Of a stretch of 26,966 nucleotides of DNA, positions 7,289 to 16,068 are shown piece by piece; the first letter of the stretch is position 1, and the number at the start of each line of letters is the position of its first letter. The notes beneath the pieces were generated by a model that saw only the letters and a list, made by a program, of their open reading frames with translations, was not told the DNA's origin and searched no databases. The position numbers and the translations under genes were made by a program. The stretch is from CADEED01 sp046733635 (lineage in GTDB: Bacteria; Pseudomonadota; Gammaproteobacteria; Steroidobacterales; Steroidobacteraceae): the NCBI GenBank assembly GCA_046733635.1, contig JBKPPO010000356.1:1-26966 (forward strand). Direction: 5' to 3'.

Positions 7289-9997
7289 ATGAAAAAGGCC
7301 ACGGCGAAGCTCAAGACCTATCGGGCCAAGCGGGATTTCACCAGGACGCAGGAGCCGAGCGGCGCACGCGAGGTGTTGCCCGCCGAACATCGTCGTTTCG
7401 TGATCCAGAAGCATGCGGCCAGCCATCTGCACTGGGACCTGCGGCTCGAGCTCAACGGCGTGTTCAAGTCGTGGGCCGTGACGAAGGGTCCCTCCGTGGA
7501 TCCGGACGACAAGCGGCTCGCCGTCGAAGTGGAAGATCACCCCCTCGACTACGGCGACTTCGAAGGCACCATCCCCAAGGGCGAATACGGCGGCGGCACC
7601 GTGCAGATGTGGGATCGCGGATTCTGGGCGCCGCAGGGGAACAAGAAGCCCGAAGACGCGCTGAAGGCCGGCGACTTCAAATTCGTTCTCGTGGGCGAGC
7701 GGCTCAAGGGAAGCTTCGTGCTCGTGAAGATTCGCAACAATCGCGGTCGGGACACGCGCACCAACTGGCTGCTGATCAAGCACAAGGATGAGTACGCGAA
7801 GCCCGGCGGCACGCCGGCGATGATGGCGGAAGACAGATCGGTGGCTTCCGGCCGGACGATGGACCAGATCGCGCGCGGTGTCGGCAAGGCGCCCCGCCCC
7901 TTCATGCTGGCGGCCGCGGAGGATGCGGACGCCGTGTGGCACTCGAATCGCGCCGAGAAGCAGCCGGTAGTCAGGGCTGCTTCCAAAGTGAAGCCCGCTG
8001 CCAAGGCAACGCCGCCGCCCAAGACGCGCCCAACCTCCGGCAAGGCGTCACGAGCCGGTTCGATGCCCGACTTCATCGAGCCACAGCTCGCGAAGATCGT
8101 CGAGCGGCCACCGGCGGGGCCCGGGTATGCGCATGAAATCAAGTTCGACGGCTATCGCGTGCAGGTGCGCGTGCAAAAGGGCAAGGCAACCGTGCGCACG
8201 CGCAGTGGCCTCGATTGGACGGACACATTCGCGGCCATCGCCAGGGTGGCGAAGCGGCTGCCCGACTGCATCGTCGACGGTGAGATCTGCGCGCTCGACA
8301 AGAAGAACATGCCCGATTTTCCGGCCTTGCAGGCAGCGCTGTCCGAAGGACGATCCGAGGGCCTGGTGCTGTTCGCATTCGACTTGCTGTTCGAGGGCAC
8401 GGAGGATTGCCGGGATCTGCCTCTATCCACCCGCAAGGAGCGGCTGAAGTCGCTCATCGAGGAGGCCGAGCCTGGCGAGTCCATTCGATATGTGGAGCAT
8501 TTCGCGTCGACGGGCAACGAAGTGTGGCAGTCCGCGTGCAAAATGGAACTCGAAGGCATCGTCTCCAAGCGGCTCGACGCGCCGTACGTCTCCGGCCGTC
8601 ACGGCGGCTGGACCAAGGCCAAGTGCCGCGCCGGGTTCGAGGTGGTGTTAGGCGGCTGGACCACGGAGAACGGCGGATTGCGATCGCTGCTTGCGGGCAT
8701 CCACCGCGAAGGCCGGCTCGAATACATCGGACGCATCGGAACGGGATATGGCGAAGCCGTCGCGAGCAAGGTGTTGCCCGAGCTCGAGAAGCACACCACC
8801 GATGTGAGTCCGTTCAGTGGCAAGGATGCGCCGCGCAAGGAGGCTAACATCCGCTGGCTGAAGCCCGAGCTGGTTGCGGAGATCCAGTTCGGTGGATGGA
8901 CGGACACGCGAATGCTCAGGCATGCGGCGTTCAAGGGATTGCGGCTCGACAAGCCTGCGAGCGACGTCGTCGAAGAAACACCAGGTGAGTCGGAATCGCC
9001 GGCGGTCGAGAAGGGCGCGCCCAGGAAGGCGAAGTCGAAGGCGCCAGGCAAAGCGCCCGCTCCCGCCCGCCCCAATGTCGTCATGGGCGTCACGATCTCG
9101 AACCCTGGCAAGATCCTGTGGCCTCGATCGGATCTCGGCGATCCCATAGCCAAACTCGACCTGGCCCGATATTACGAATCCGTCGGCGATTGGATGCTGC
9201 CCCACCTTCGCGGCCGGCCCTGCTCGCTGGTGCGAGCGCCGGACGGTATCGGCGGGGAGCAATTCTTCCAGCGCCATGCGATGGCCGGCATCTCGGATCT
9301 CTTCACGCTGGTGCAGGTGAAGAACGACAAGGCGCCGTATGTGCAGATAGACCGTGTCGAAGCGTTGATCGCCGTGGCGCAGATCGGCGGGCTCGAACTT
9401 CATCCGTGGAACTGCGCTGAAGGAGATCCCGAGGTCGCCGGCAGACTGGTTTTCGATCTGGATCCGGCGCCGGACGTGAAGTTCGCAGCCGTCGTGGAGG
9501 CTGCGCTCGAAATACGGGAGCGTCTCGAGAAGCTGGGACTCGAATCGTTCTGCAAGACCACGGGTGGCAAGGGACTGCACGTGGTGACGCCGCTGACCGG
9601 CGGCGACGACGCCGTGCCGTGGCCGGCCGCGAAGAATTTCGCGCACATCATCTGCGCGCAGATGGCGGCGGACTCGCCGGCCAAATATCTGGACACCATG
9701 TCGAAGAAAGACCGCGTCGGCCGCATCTTCCTCGACTATCTACGCAACGACCGGACGTCGACCGCGGTCGCCGTGTTGTCGACGCGCGCAAGACCCGGCG
9801 CCACGGTCTCCATGCCGATCCATTGGAAGGAAGTAAAGGCGTCATTGAAGCCCGACGCCTTCAACATCCGTACGGCGGCGAAGATCCTCGCCAGGTCGAA
9901 GCCCTGGCGGGATTACGAGGATGCCGAAAGACCCCTTTCGGCTGCGATCGAGAAGGTGCTGGCGCAGGGAAAGCGCCCGGCGCCAGCCCGACGCCGG
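7289..9997 (+). CDS. ligD: Multifunctional NHEJ DNA ligase D (phosphoesterase-ligase-polymerase)
   Basis: A 902-903-residue protein from the ATG at 7289-7291, chosen because the family N-terminus begins MKKATAKLKTYRAKRDF and a purine-rich GGGAAAGG lies upstream; the stop codon ends near 10000. It seals and processes double-strand breaks together with Ku. Residues 1 to about 190 are the 3'-phosphoesterase, with His42, His48, Asp50, Arg52, His84 and Tyr88, the same numbering as the active site of Pseudomonas aeruginosa LigD. Residues about 245-555 are the ATP-dependent ligase, with the KFDG motif and the adenylated Lys285. Residues about 605-900 are the primase-type polymerase, with DLDP (Asp723, Asp725) and KTTGGKGLH. 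Two Lys/Ala/Pro-rich linkers (about 200-250 and 570-605) make it longer than the 840-residue Pseudomonas enzyme. It is divergent from ku. Confidence 0.97.
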
Positions 9998-10052
9998 TGA
10001 AGTGATTTCGCTGACTTCGACCCGGCCGAGAAATCCCGACGCACGTAGTCGG

Positions 10053-11876
10053 CTAGCGCGACGCATCTCCTGGGCGCAGACGAAAGATTTCGGCCTTCAT
10101 GTCGTTGAGGAGCAGATAGGGATGGCCGTCCGGACCGACGGTGACGTCACGAATGCGCCCCTGACCTTTCAACAGCAGGCGGTCGTTCAGCACCTGAGCT
10201 CCTCGCAACTGCACCAGGCGGAGCTCCTCGCTTCCCAGGCTGGCCACCAGCGCCTGGCCGCGCCACGCCGGAAACACCTGTCCCTCATAGAACTCGACCT
10301 GCGACACCGCGATGGACGGCGTCCAGTGATGGATGGGAGGCTCGACGCCCTCGCGGTACGGAGTCTCGCCGACCGGCTTCCCGTCGTAGTGCGTACCGAA
10401 GCTCACCAAAGGCCACCCGTAGTTAGCCGCGCGTCTCACCAGGTTGAGCTCATCCCCTCCTTTGGGACCGTGTTCGACTGACCAGATCTCGGGCGCGCTC
10501 GGGTGGCGAGTCAGGCCCTGCGGGTTGCGGTGCCCGTAACTCCAGACCGATGGCAGCGCGGCCGCGCGATTCACGAATGGGTTGTCGCGTGGCACGCGTC
10601 CGTCATCGTGCAAACGATGGATCTTCCCGAAAGGGAAAGAGAGATCCTGCGCGAGTTGCGGCTGTTGCCGCTCGCCCACGGTGAAGTAGACGAAGCCGTC
10701 GAGGAAAGCGATGCGCGAGCCGAAATGCGCGTAGTGGTCGGTGTAGAACTTCGGATCCGCTCGATAGATGTCCTCTTGATCCACCCAGCGAAGCCCTTGG
10801 AGCTTGCCGCGCACGATGCGAGTCATCGCTGTCGCTGGATCCGCGCCGGGATCCGCGAACGCCAGGTAGATCCAGCCATTGCGCGCGTAGTCCGGATGAG
10901 GCTTCACTCCCATCAAGCCGCCCTGGCCCGCGCTCCACACCGCCGGGAGGCCCGACACCCGGCCGAGACGCTTCCCCTCCTCGAACAGCTGCAACTGACC
11001 ATTCTTCTGTGCCGCGAGCATCGTGCCGTCCGGAAGGAAAGACAGACTCCAAAGCTCTGAGGGCGCCTCCGCCACCTTCTCCAACCGGAAGGAGTAACCG
11101 CCCGCCGTGAACCTGCGATCCGGGCGAGGCGTGTCGGCCAGCGTGAGTCCGTCGTGTTCTCCGGGCGTCGCACTGAGCGTGAAGCTGTCGAGATTGAAGA
11201 TGCCGCCGCCTTCGACGGCATAGATGCACATCAGATGGCGGCCAGTGATCTCCCGATCCAGGCCGACACGCAGCCTGCGGTACTGGTCCCAACTACCCGT
11301 GGGCAGCGCACGCTTCTCCGCCAGGTTGATGCGCGGCGTCTGCGCGCCATCGCCGATCAGGATGGCGAATCGTCCCTCGTCCTCGTTGCCTTTCGAGTAG
11401 TGCATCTCGATGCTGCGGACGCCCGTGAGATCCACGCCGTCGTAACACATCGAACCGCGATGGGTGAAGTGGCCGACGTATTTCACCGCGGGCATACGCG
11501 GCGAGGACATCACGGCCACACTTTCGGAACGGATGGGATTCAGCGACTCCGCCTCGATGGTGTCGCCGACCCGTGAGTAACCCGCAGCGCCCGCCGCTTC
11601 GATGAACTGCGCCAGGTCCTGAATCGCGCCCGCGGACAATTGCCCGCCGAATGCGGGCATGCCTTTGGTGGGACGGCCTTGGGTGATGACGTCAGCGATC
11701 TGGTCGCTGCCGCGCACGGAGGAAGCCCGACCGCCGGGGATGCGAAACTCCGCGCCATGACACCCGGCGCACAATCGCGAGTAGTCGACCGGGGCCGTCT
11801 GCGAATGCGCGAGTGAACCGGTAGTCAAGAATACGAGCGCGACCAGCGAGCGGCTGGCGAAAGTGGCAAGGCGCAT
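10053..11876 (-). CDS. Secreted cytochrome c / carbohydrate-binding-like / PQQ-type sugar dehydrogenase fusion
   Basis: A 607-residue product from the ATG at 11874-11876, which opens on a signal peptide (MRLATFASRSLVALVFLTTGSLAHS). Residues 28 to about 105 are a class I cytochrome c: heme motif CAGCH at 36-40 and the axial-ligand candidate Met73 in KGMPAFGG. Residues about 108-250 form a beta-sandwich that resembles CBM6-type modules (TIEAESLNP..., FNLDSFTLS). Residues about 270-607 are a glucose/sorbosone dehydrogenase propeller, with LWSLSFLPDGTMLAAQKNGQL, GGLMGVKPHPDYARNGWIYLAFAD and WSYGHRNPQGLTRHP. It probably oxidises a sugar or aldose in the periplasm and passes electrons to its own heme. 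The substrate cannot be read from the sequence. It converges on ligD, 52 bases away. Confidence 0.9.
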   Translation of the reverse strand: MRLATFASRSLVALVFLTTGSLAHSQTAPVDYSRLCAGCHGAEFRIPGGRASSVRGSDQIADVITQGRPTKGMPAFGGQLSAGAIQDLAQFIEAAGAAGYSRVGDTIEAESLNPIRSESVAVMSSPRMPAVKYVGHFTHRGSMCYDGVDLTGVRSIEMHYSKGNEDEGRFAILIGDGAQTPRINLAEKRALPTGSWDQYRRLRVGLDREITGRHLMCIYAVEGGGIFNLDSFTLSATPGEHDGLTLADTPRPDRRFTAGGYSFRLEKVAEAPSELWSLSFLPDGTMLAAQKNGQLQLFEEGKRLGRVSGLPAVWSAGQGGLMGVKPHPDYARNGWIYLAFADPGADPATAMTRIVRGKLQGLRWVDQEDIYRADPKFYTDHYAHFGSRIAFLDGFVYFTVGERQQPQLAQDLSFPFGKIHRLHDDGRVPRDNPFVNRAAALPSVWSYGHRNPQGLTRHPSAPEIWSVEHGPKGGDELNLVRRAANYGWPLVSFGTHYDGKPVGETPYREGVEPPIHHWTPSIAVSQVEFYEGQVFPAWRGQALVASLGSEELRLVQLRGAQVLNDRLLLKGQGRIRDVTVGPDGHPYLLLNDMKAEIFRLRPGDASR

Positions 11877-11988
11877 GATTTCCAGCGGTAGTGGGGACGG
11901 CTGGAAGCTAGGCCTGTGGAGCCACGGTGTCTTGTACAAAATCGGCGGGTGACGCCTCCGGCTCTCGCGCCTGTGTCGCCGGAATCGG

Positions 11989-12022
11989 GGGGCATCCGGA
12001 CGGCGGGCCGCCCGGATGCCCC
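11989..12022 (-). terminator. Strong hairpin just after hsp20, probable terminator or 3'-end stabiliser
   Basis: A perfect 11-bp inverted repeat, GGGGCATCCGG at 11989-11999 and CCGGATGCCCC at 12012-12022, with a 12-base GC-rich loop. It begins eight bases past the hsp20 stop codon. No T-tract follows on the hsp20 strand, so it is not a textbook intrinsic terminator. It could also act as an mRNA 3' stabiliser. Confidence 0.6.
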
Positions 12023-12029
12023 GGCCTGA

Positions 12030-12509
12030 TCAACTGATCTCGATGCGTTTCACCTGGCGTCGAGCCTCGGGCTTCTTCGCGAGGATCACGGTGAGCACGC
12101 CGTTCTTGAACGTCGCTTTCACGTTGTCCGGGTCCGCCGCATCGCCGATGACGATCTGGCGTTCGAAGGCACCGGCCCAGCGCTCGTTGTAGATAGGCGT
12201 GTCCTCCTCCAGGCGTTTCTGGCCCCTGAGCGTGACGATGCCATCCGCGAAGGTGACTTCCACGTCGCTCTCCTCGAGTCCTGGGAGCTCCGCAGAGACT
12301 TTGAACTGCGAATCGTTCTCGCGCACGTCCACGTGCGGCCAGCCGAATTGACCGGGTCCGAGCAGAGGCTCCTCGGTACCCCGGAAGAAGCCGTCGAACA
12401 TCCGCGTCATTTCGCGATGCATCGTCGCAATGGGATTGTCGTCGGTGTACCGGGTGGCCCCATTGCCACGATCGCGGGACGACCACGGGACGAGACTGTT
12501 CAGGTTCAT
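12030..12509 (-). CDS. Small heat-shock protein, Hsp20 / alpha-crystallin family
   Basis: A 159-residue cytoplasmic chaperone that holds unfolding proteins for refolding by other chaperones. The alpha-crystallin domain spans about residues 55-150, with WPHVDVRENDSQFKVSAELPG at its start, the DVEVTFADGIVTLRG strand pair, and the conserved KNGVLTVILAK near the end. The C-terminal IEIS provides an I-x-I motif of the kind used in oligomer contacts. The N-terminal arm contains the FDGFF helix. A strong Shine-Dalgarno (TAAGGAGGT, 12518-12526) lies eight bases before the ATG. A sigma-32-like promoter lies upstream at 12562-12589, so heat induction is likely. The mRNA ends at or near the hairpin at 11989-12022. 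Confidence 0.95.
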   Translation of the reverse strand: MNLNSLVPWSSRDRGNGATRYTDDNPIATMHREMTRMFDGFFRGTEEPLLGPGQFGWPHVDVRENDSQFKVSAELPGLEESDVEVTFADGIVTLRGQKRLEEDTPIYNERWAGAFERQIVIGDAADPDNVKATFKNGVLTVILAKKPEARRQVKRIEIS

Positions 12510-12561
12510 GACTCAATACCTCCTTATAAATGGCGCCGCTCGGGCGCTTCACGACGGCGAA

Positions 12562-12589
12562 AAATGGAAACCACGCGGGGATTTTCAAG
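12562..12589 (-). promoter_or_regulatory. Sigma-32-like heat-shock promoter of hsp20
   Basis: On the minus strand CTTGAAA (12583-12589) is a perfect match to the RpoH -35 box. After a 13-base spacer comes TTCCATTT (12562-12569), matching the CCCCATNT -10 box at 6 of 8 positions. Transcription would start near 12555, giving a leader of about 45 bases before the ATG. That leader contains a 5-bp hairpin (12533-12547) just upstream of the Shine-Dalgarno. Confidence 0.7.
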
Positions 12590-12611
12590 ACCCCATCGCC
12601 CGCCTGCGGCT

Positions 12612-12639
12612 CTTGAACTCAGGGCTCGCGATCCTATTT
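12612..12639 (+). promoter_or_regulatory. Second sigma-32-like promoter, facing the 72-residue HTH-like gene
   Basis: On the plus strand CTTGAAC (12612-12618) and TCCTATTT (12632-12639) are separated by 13 bases, the same spacing as the hsp20 promoter. The -10 match to CCCCATNT is 6 of 8. The predicted start near 12646 leaves a short leader containing CAGGAGG. The two -35 boxes are 22 bases apart and point away from each other. Confidence 0.5.
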
Positions 12640-12667
12640 TTCTGCGTCGCTGATCCAGGAGGTTTCA

Positions 12668-12886
12668 ATGGATAGAGCGGAACACGTTCACTTCCAGAGT
12701 CTCCCCGCGGAGGCCCAGTCCGAGGCGCTCTGGCGCCTGGCGCTGAGCGGGCTGACGGTCGAACAGGTGGCTGAGCGGACGGGGTGGTCCCCGGAGCGGA
12801 TACGGCGGGCGATCGATCCGGAGCCCGCGATGGCCTTGGCGCCATGGAAGACTGCGAGACGGCTGCAACCCGAATTACGCGCGTGA
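12668..12886 (+). CDS. Small HTH-like protein divergent from hsp20
   Basis: A 72-residue ORF with an excellent ribosome binding site (CAGGAGG, five bases before the ATG at 12668). The middle, LTVEQVAERTGWSPERIRRAI (about residues 29-49), has the spacing and hydrophobic pattern of a helix-turn-helix like that of sigma region 4 or RpiR-type regulators. The rest is short flanking sequence with an Arg-rich end (KTARRLQPELRA). I do not recognise a named family. Its divergent arrangement with hsp20 and its own sigma-32-like promoter suggest a heat-induced small DNA-binding protein, perhaps a regulator of the locus. That role is inference. Confidence 0.7.
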   Translation: MDRAEHVHFQSLPAEAQSEALWRLALSGLTVEQVAERTGWSPERIRRAIDPEPAMALAPWKTARRLQPELRA

Positions 12887-12910
12887 GCCGGCTACGGCGA
12901 ATACATCCCT

Positions 12911-12924
12911 GCGGTTCGCACCGC
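12911..12924 (+). terminator. Weak hairpin downstream of the HTH-like gene
   Basis: GCGGT (12911-12915), a TCGC tetraloop, and ACCGC (12920-12924), followed by GGTTTG. It lies 25 bases past the stop codon at 12884-12886. The short stem and poor T-run make it only a candidate terminator. Confidence 0.3.
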
Positions 12925-13017
12925 GGTTTGTGACCAAGCGCTCCGGTTGAGTGACCGGCCGGTCTCCCGATTTCCGGCGCCATCCGGCTGAATGGCGCGT
13001 CGTGCAGGGAGACCGTG

Positions 13018-14568
13018 ATGTTCAAGTGCTTTGCCAAGGCGACGATGCTCGCCGCGTTATGCCTCGTCAGCGCCGCAGCCTGGTCCCGGGATGTGAGGAC
13101 CGAATCCGGGGCCTTGTCCGGCAGCCGGGAGCGCGGCATCAGTTCATATAAAGGAGTCCCTTTCGCCGCCCCGCCGCTGGGGCCGCTCCGCTGGCGTGAG
13201 CCGCAGCCGGCGGTGCGATGGGCGGGGGTTCGCCGCGCCGACTCGTTCGCACCGGCCTGCATGCAGAAAGGAGTGTCGATGCCGGGCGAGACTCCGCCCG
13301 CGACCAGCGAAGACTGCCTGTACCTGAACATCTGGACGCCAGCCAACCAGGCGCGCGACCGACTGCCGGTGATGGTGTGGATCCATGGCGGCGGCTACAC
13401 CAATGGATCCGCGTCGATGCCGCTCTACTGGGGCGATGCGCTCGCACGCCGCGGTGTCGTGGTGGTGACCATCGCGTATCGCCTTGGCCCACTCGGTTTC
13501 CTCGCGCTTCCGGAGCTCACGGCCGAGTCGGGCCGCGGGACTTCGGGCAACTATGGTTTGCTCGATCAGATCGCCGCGCTCGAGTGGATTCAGCGGAACA
13601 TCACCGCGTTCGGCGGGGACCCGCGCCGCGTGACCATCGCCGGGCAGTCGGCCGGCGCCATGGCGGTCAGCATCCTCATGGCATCCCCGCGAGCAAAAGG
13701 TCTGTTCCATGCCGCCATCGGCCAGAGTGGCGGGTTGTTCGAGCCGCTGCAGCTTGCTCCACACTATCTACTCGCGAATGCCGAAAAGGATGGCGGGAAG
13801 TACATGCGCGCGCTGGGAGTCGCGTCGCTAGAGGAATTGCGGCGCCGGCCGGCAAGCGAACTCCTGGCCTCCTCTGGCCGTGTAAGCCATCCGGTCATCG
13901 AGCCTGATGTGTTGCCCTCCCCGCCCTACGAGGCCTTCGCATCCGGCAAGTACAACCCGGTGCCAGTGCTGGTGGGGTTCAACGCCGACGAGGCACGTGC
14001 CCTGGTCGACGTATCGCAGGTCAAAGCGGAGACCTTCGCCGCCGACATCGCCAGAAGCTTCGGGGCCTTGCCTCCGGCGCTGCTGTCCCCCTATCTACCC
14101 GAAATCGACGAGCGAGCCGTTCAGGCGCGGCTCGATTTCGAACGCGATCTACGCTTCGGCTGGGACATGTGGACCTGGGCACGCCAGAGCTCCGCTCGCT
14201 CGCGCGCCTATCTTTATCGGTTCGAGCAGCGCCCGCCGTTCCCGGCAGGAAGCGTCCGCCACGGCTGGGGCGCGAGCCATTTCGCCGAACTCTGGTACAT
14301 GTTCGATCATCTCGACCAGGAGGACTGGCAATGGACCGCCGCCGACCGCAAGGTGGCCGCGCTCATGGCCGACTACTGGGTGAGCTTCGTGAAGCGCGGC
14401 GACCCCAACGGTTCTGGCCGGCCGCGCTGGCCCACCTACGATTCGGGCCAGGCCATGCGGTTCGCGGACGGGGGCGCGAGCGCCGGTGAAATCCCCGGCA
14501 CGGACAAGCTGAAAGTGTTCGACGCCGTGTATCGGAGTCTGCGTGAGCCGCGGGCTACGACGCCCTGA
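13018..14568 (+). CDS. Secreted type-B carboxylesterase / lipase family protein
   Basis: A 516-residue alpha/beta hydrolase that hydrolyses carboxylic esters; the exact substrate is unknown. The ATG at 13018 is preferred over the GTG at 13015 because GGGAG lies six bases upstream. Residues 1-24 are a signal peptide (MFKCFAKATMLAALCLVSAAAWS), so it acts in the periplasm or outside. Landmarks in order: SYKGVPFAAPPLGPLRWREPQP, SEDCLYLNIWTP, the oxyanion-hole loop HGGGY (His123), NYGLLDQIAALEWIQRNITAFGGDP, and the nucleophile elbow GQSAG with Ser211. VGFNADEAR supplies the acidic member and GASHFAELWYMF the catalytic histidine. All triad residues are present. Its 3' end overlaps the convergent LytTR gene by 14 bases. 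Confidence 0.93.
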   Translation: MFKCFAKATMLAALCLVSAAAWSRDVRTESGALSGSRERGISSYKGVPFAAPPLGPLRWREPQPAVRWAGVRRADSFAPACMQKGVSMPGETPPATSEDCLYLNIWTPANQARDRLPVMVWIHGGGYTNGSASMPLYWGDALARRGVVVVTIAYRLGPLGFLALPELTAESGRGTSGNYGLLDQIAALEWIQRNITAFGGDPRRVTIAGQSAGAMAVSILMASPRAKGLFHAAIGQSGGLFEPLQLAPHYLLANAEKDGGKYMRALGVASLEELRRRPASELLASSGRVSHPVIEPDVLPSPPYEAFASGKYNPVPVLVGFNADEARALVDVSQVKAETFAADIARSFGALPPALLSPYLPEIDERAVQARLDFERDLRFGWDMWTWARQSSARSRAYLYRFEQRPPFPAGSVRHGWGASHFAELWYMFDHLDQEDWQWTAADRKVAALMADYWVSFVKRGDPNGSGRPRWPTYDSGQAMRFADGGASAGEIPGTDKLKVFDAVYRSLREPRATTP

Positions 14569-15325
14569 GTTCCGCCCATCGCGAACGCACTGCCTCGCGA
14601 TAATTGCGGCTGGCACGAATCTCGCGCCCGCTTTGCAGGATCAGCAGCGAGTCGCCGTTGGCGAGGGCCTGGATCTCCCGCACCCGTTGGATGTCGACGA
14701 TGGCGCGGCGATGGACGCGGATGAATCGCGCTGGATCCAGTTGGCGCGCGAAGCCACCCAGGGACTCGCGGAGCAGGTGCGAGCGGCCCTCGACGTGCAG
14801 CGCCACGTAGTTGCCCTGGCTCTCTATCCACTCGACGTTCGCGAGGTCGACGTGACCCAGGCGCCCCCGCGTCTTGACGGGCACCGATTTGAGAGTGGGC
14901 ACCGAAGCCATGCCCAGCAAGTGGATCAGCACGTTGAACGTGCCAAGTGCGAAAACCAGCAGAAGCCAGTTGGCCGCAACCTGGCTGCGGATCTCCTGCA
15001 GGGTCGGCAAAGGCTTCGACATCAGGATCCACGCCGCCAGGAAGCAGGAGATGACGATCAGCACGAACGAAATGACCGCCGCACTGCCGGCATGAATGCA
15101 TGAATGTCGGCCACGCTGCACGCCCGTGAGCGGAAAGCGCCGTGCGAGCCAGATCAGCAGCGGCGCGCTCGTACTGCCCAGGAGGGCCGCGATCCCGATG
15201 CGCAGCGCTTCGGTGTGCAACTCCAGGGCGTATCCACGATGGAGCGCGTTCAGGATGTTGGCGGGCTCGAGCGCAAGCAGGAATACGAGCCAATAGAGGA
15301 ACATGAAGCGGGTAGCGCGGAGCAT
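14555..15325 (-). CDS. Membrane-anchored LytTR-type DNA-binding regulator
   Basis: A 256-residue protein from the ATG at 15323-15325, chosen because it opens directly on a hydrophobic helix (MLRATRFMFLYWLVFLLALEP). Residues 1 to about 145 hold four predicted membrane helices, including LRIGIAALLGSTSAPLLIWLA, SAAVISFVLIVISCFLAAWIL and NWLLLVFALGTFNVLIHLLGM. Residues about 155-256 are a LytTR domain: HVDLANVEWIESQGNYVALH, HLLRESLGGFARQLDPARFIRVHRRAIVD, and SLLILQSGREIRASRNYREAV. LytTR domains bind direct repeats in promoters; here the domain is tethered to the inner membrane, with no receiver domain. The signal it senses is unknown. It is divergent from the lipocalin gene (142 bases apart), a possible target. 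Confidence 0.9.
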   Translation of the reverse strand: MLRATRFMFLYWLVFLLALEPANILNALHRGYALELHTEALRIGIAALLGSTSAPLLIWLARRFPLTGVQRGRHSCIHAGSAAVISFVLIVISCFLAAWILMSKPLPTLQEIRSQVAANWLLLVFALGTFNVLIHLLGMASVPTLKSVPVKTRGRLGHVDLANVEWIESQGNYVALHVEGRSHLLRESLGGFARQLDPARFIRVHRRAIVDIQRVREIQALANGDSLLILQSGREIRASRNYREAVRSRWAELRAS

Positions 15326-15467
15326 GGTGTGCCTTTTGTGACCGGCTGCGGCCAGGTTTGATGATCGCCCGGCCCTCGGGAGTTTGAAATCCCCTGGGCA
15401 CTTGCATCCAGATGCCTCACGGCTTCGTAACGCCTGGCATCGCACCGCAACTACACGGGGCCCGATC

Positions 15468-16007
15468 GTGCACGGCAACTACAGGATCCTGGCTTTGGCA
15501 TTCCTTTCCCTGCTGGGCGGCTGCACCGCGGGCCACCCGCCGCTTTCCATTCAGCCTCAGGTGGACCTGGCCCGCTTCATGGGCGACTGGTACGTGATAG
15601 CCAACATTCCGACCGCGCTCGAGCGCGGTGCGCACGGCGCGATCGAGTCGTATCGCATGGATCCCGACGGCACCATCGCCACGACTTTCACCTTCCGAGA
15701 CGGCAGCTTCGACGGAAAGGTCAAGACGTATCACCCGCGGGGCTTCGTGAAGGACCACCCGTCGAACGCCGTGTGGGGCATGCGCTTCCTCTGGCCGATC
15801 AAGGCCGACTACCGCATCGTTTACGTGAGCCCTGACTACCAGCGCACGATCATCGGTCGCGAGAAACGCGACTACGTGTGGATCATGGCGCGCACGCCTC
15901 GGATACCGGAGGCGGAGTACGCCGAACTACGCGAGCGAGTGGCGCGCGAAGGCTACGACCTCTCCAAGCTCGAATTCGTCCCGCAGCGGCCACCGGCCGC
16001 CAATTGA
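15468..16007 (+). CDS. Lipocalin family lipoprotein (Blc-like)
   Basis: A 179-residue product when started at GTG 15468, which gives a short lipoprotein signal ending in LSLLGGC, a good lipobox with Cys19 as the lipidated residue. The frame is open upstream to a TTG at 15384, which would give 207 residues with an unlikely polar leader; no strong ribosome site decides the matter. The bacterial lipocalin signature GDWYVIANIPT follows (about residues 39-49), then beta strands IATTFTFRDGSFDGKVKTYHPRGF and YRIVYVSPDYQRTIIGREKRDYVWIMARTP, typical of Blc. Blc-type proteins bind lysophospholipids or fatty acids at the outer membrane and are often stress-induced. It ends 61 bases before the response regulator gene, so co-transcription is possible. 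Confidence 0.93.
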   Translation: MHGNYRILALAFLSLLGGCTAGHPPLSIQPQVDLARFMGDWYVIANIPTALERGAHGAIESYRMDPDGTIATTFTFRDGSFDGKVKTYHPRGFVKDHPSNAVWGMRFLWPIKADYRIVYVSPDYQRTIIGREKRDYVWIMARTPRIPEAEYAELRERVAREGYDLSKLEFVPQRPPAAN

Positions 16008-16068
16008 GTGAGTGACCTCCGTGCTCGCGGCTCGTACGAGCTCGAGGCGCGGTGAATGCGAGTGCAAG

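Noticed and set aside
7118..7942. Long N-terminal extension of the ku reading frame on the minus strand
   Set aside because: It is antisense to ligD and has no Ku homology; the family N-terminus begins at 7117.
8648..9646. A 332-codon open frame antisense to ligD
   Set aside because: Shadow of the ligase and polymerase domains; no recognisable protein.
12510..12555. ROSE or fourU RNA thermometer in the hsp20 leader
   Set aside because: Neither a UUGCU-type anti-Shine-Dalgarno nor a UUUU run pairing with the ribosome site is visible; only a short hairpin is kept as a low-interest finding.
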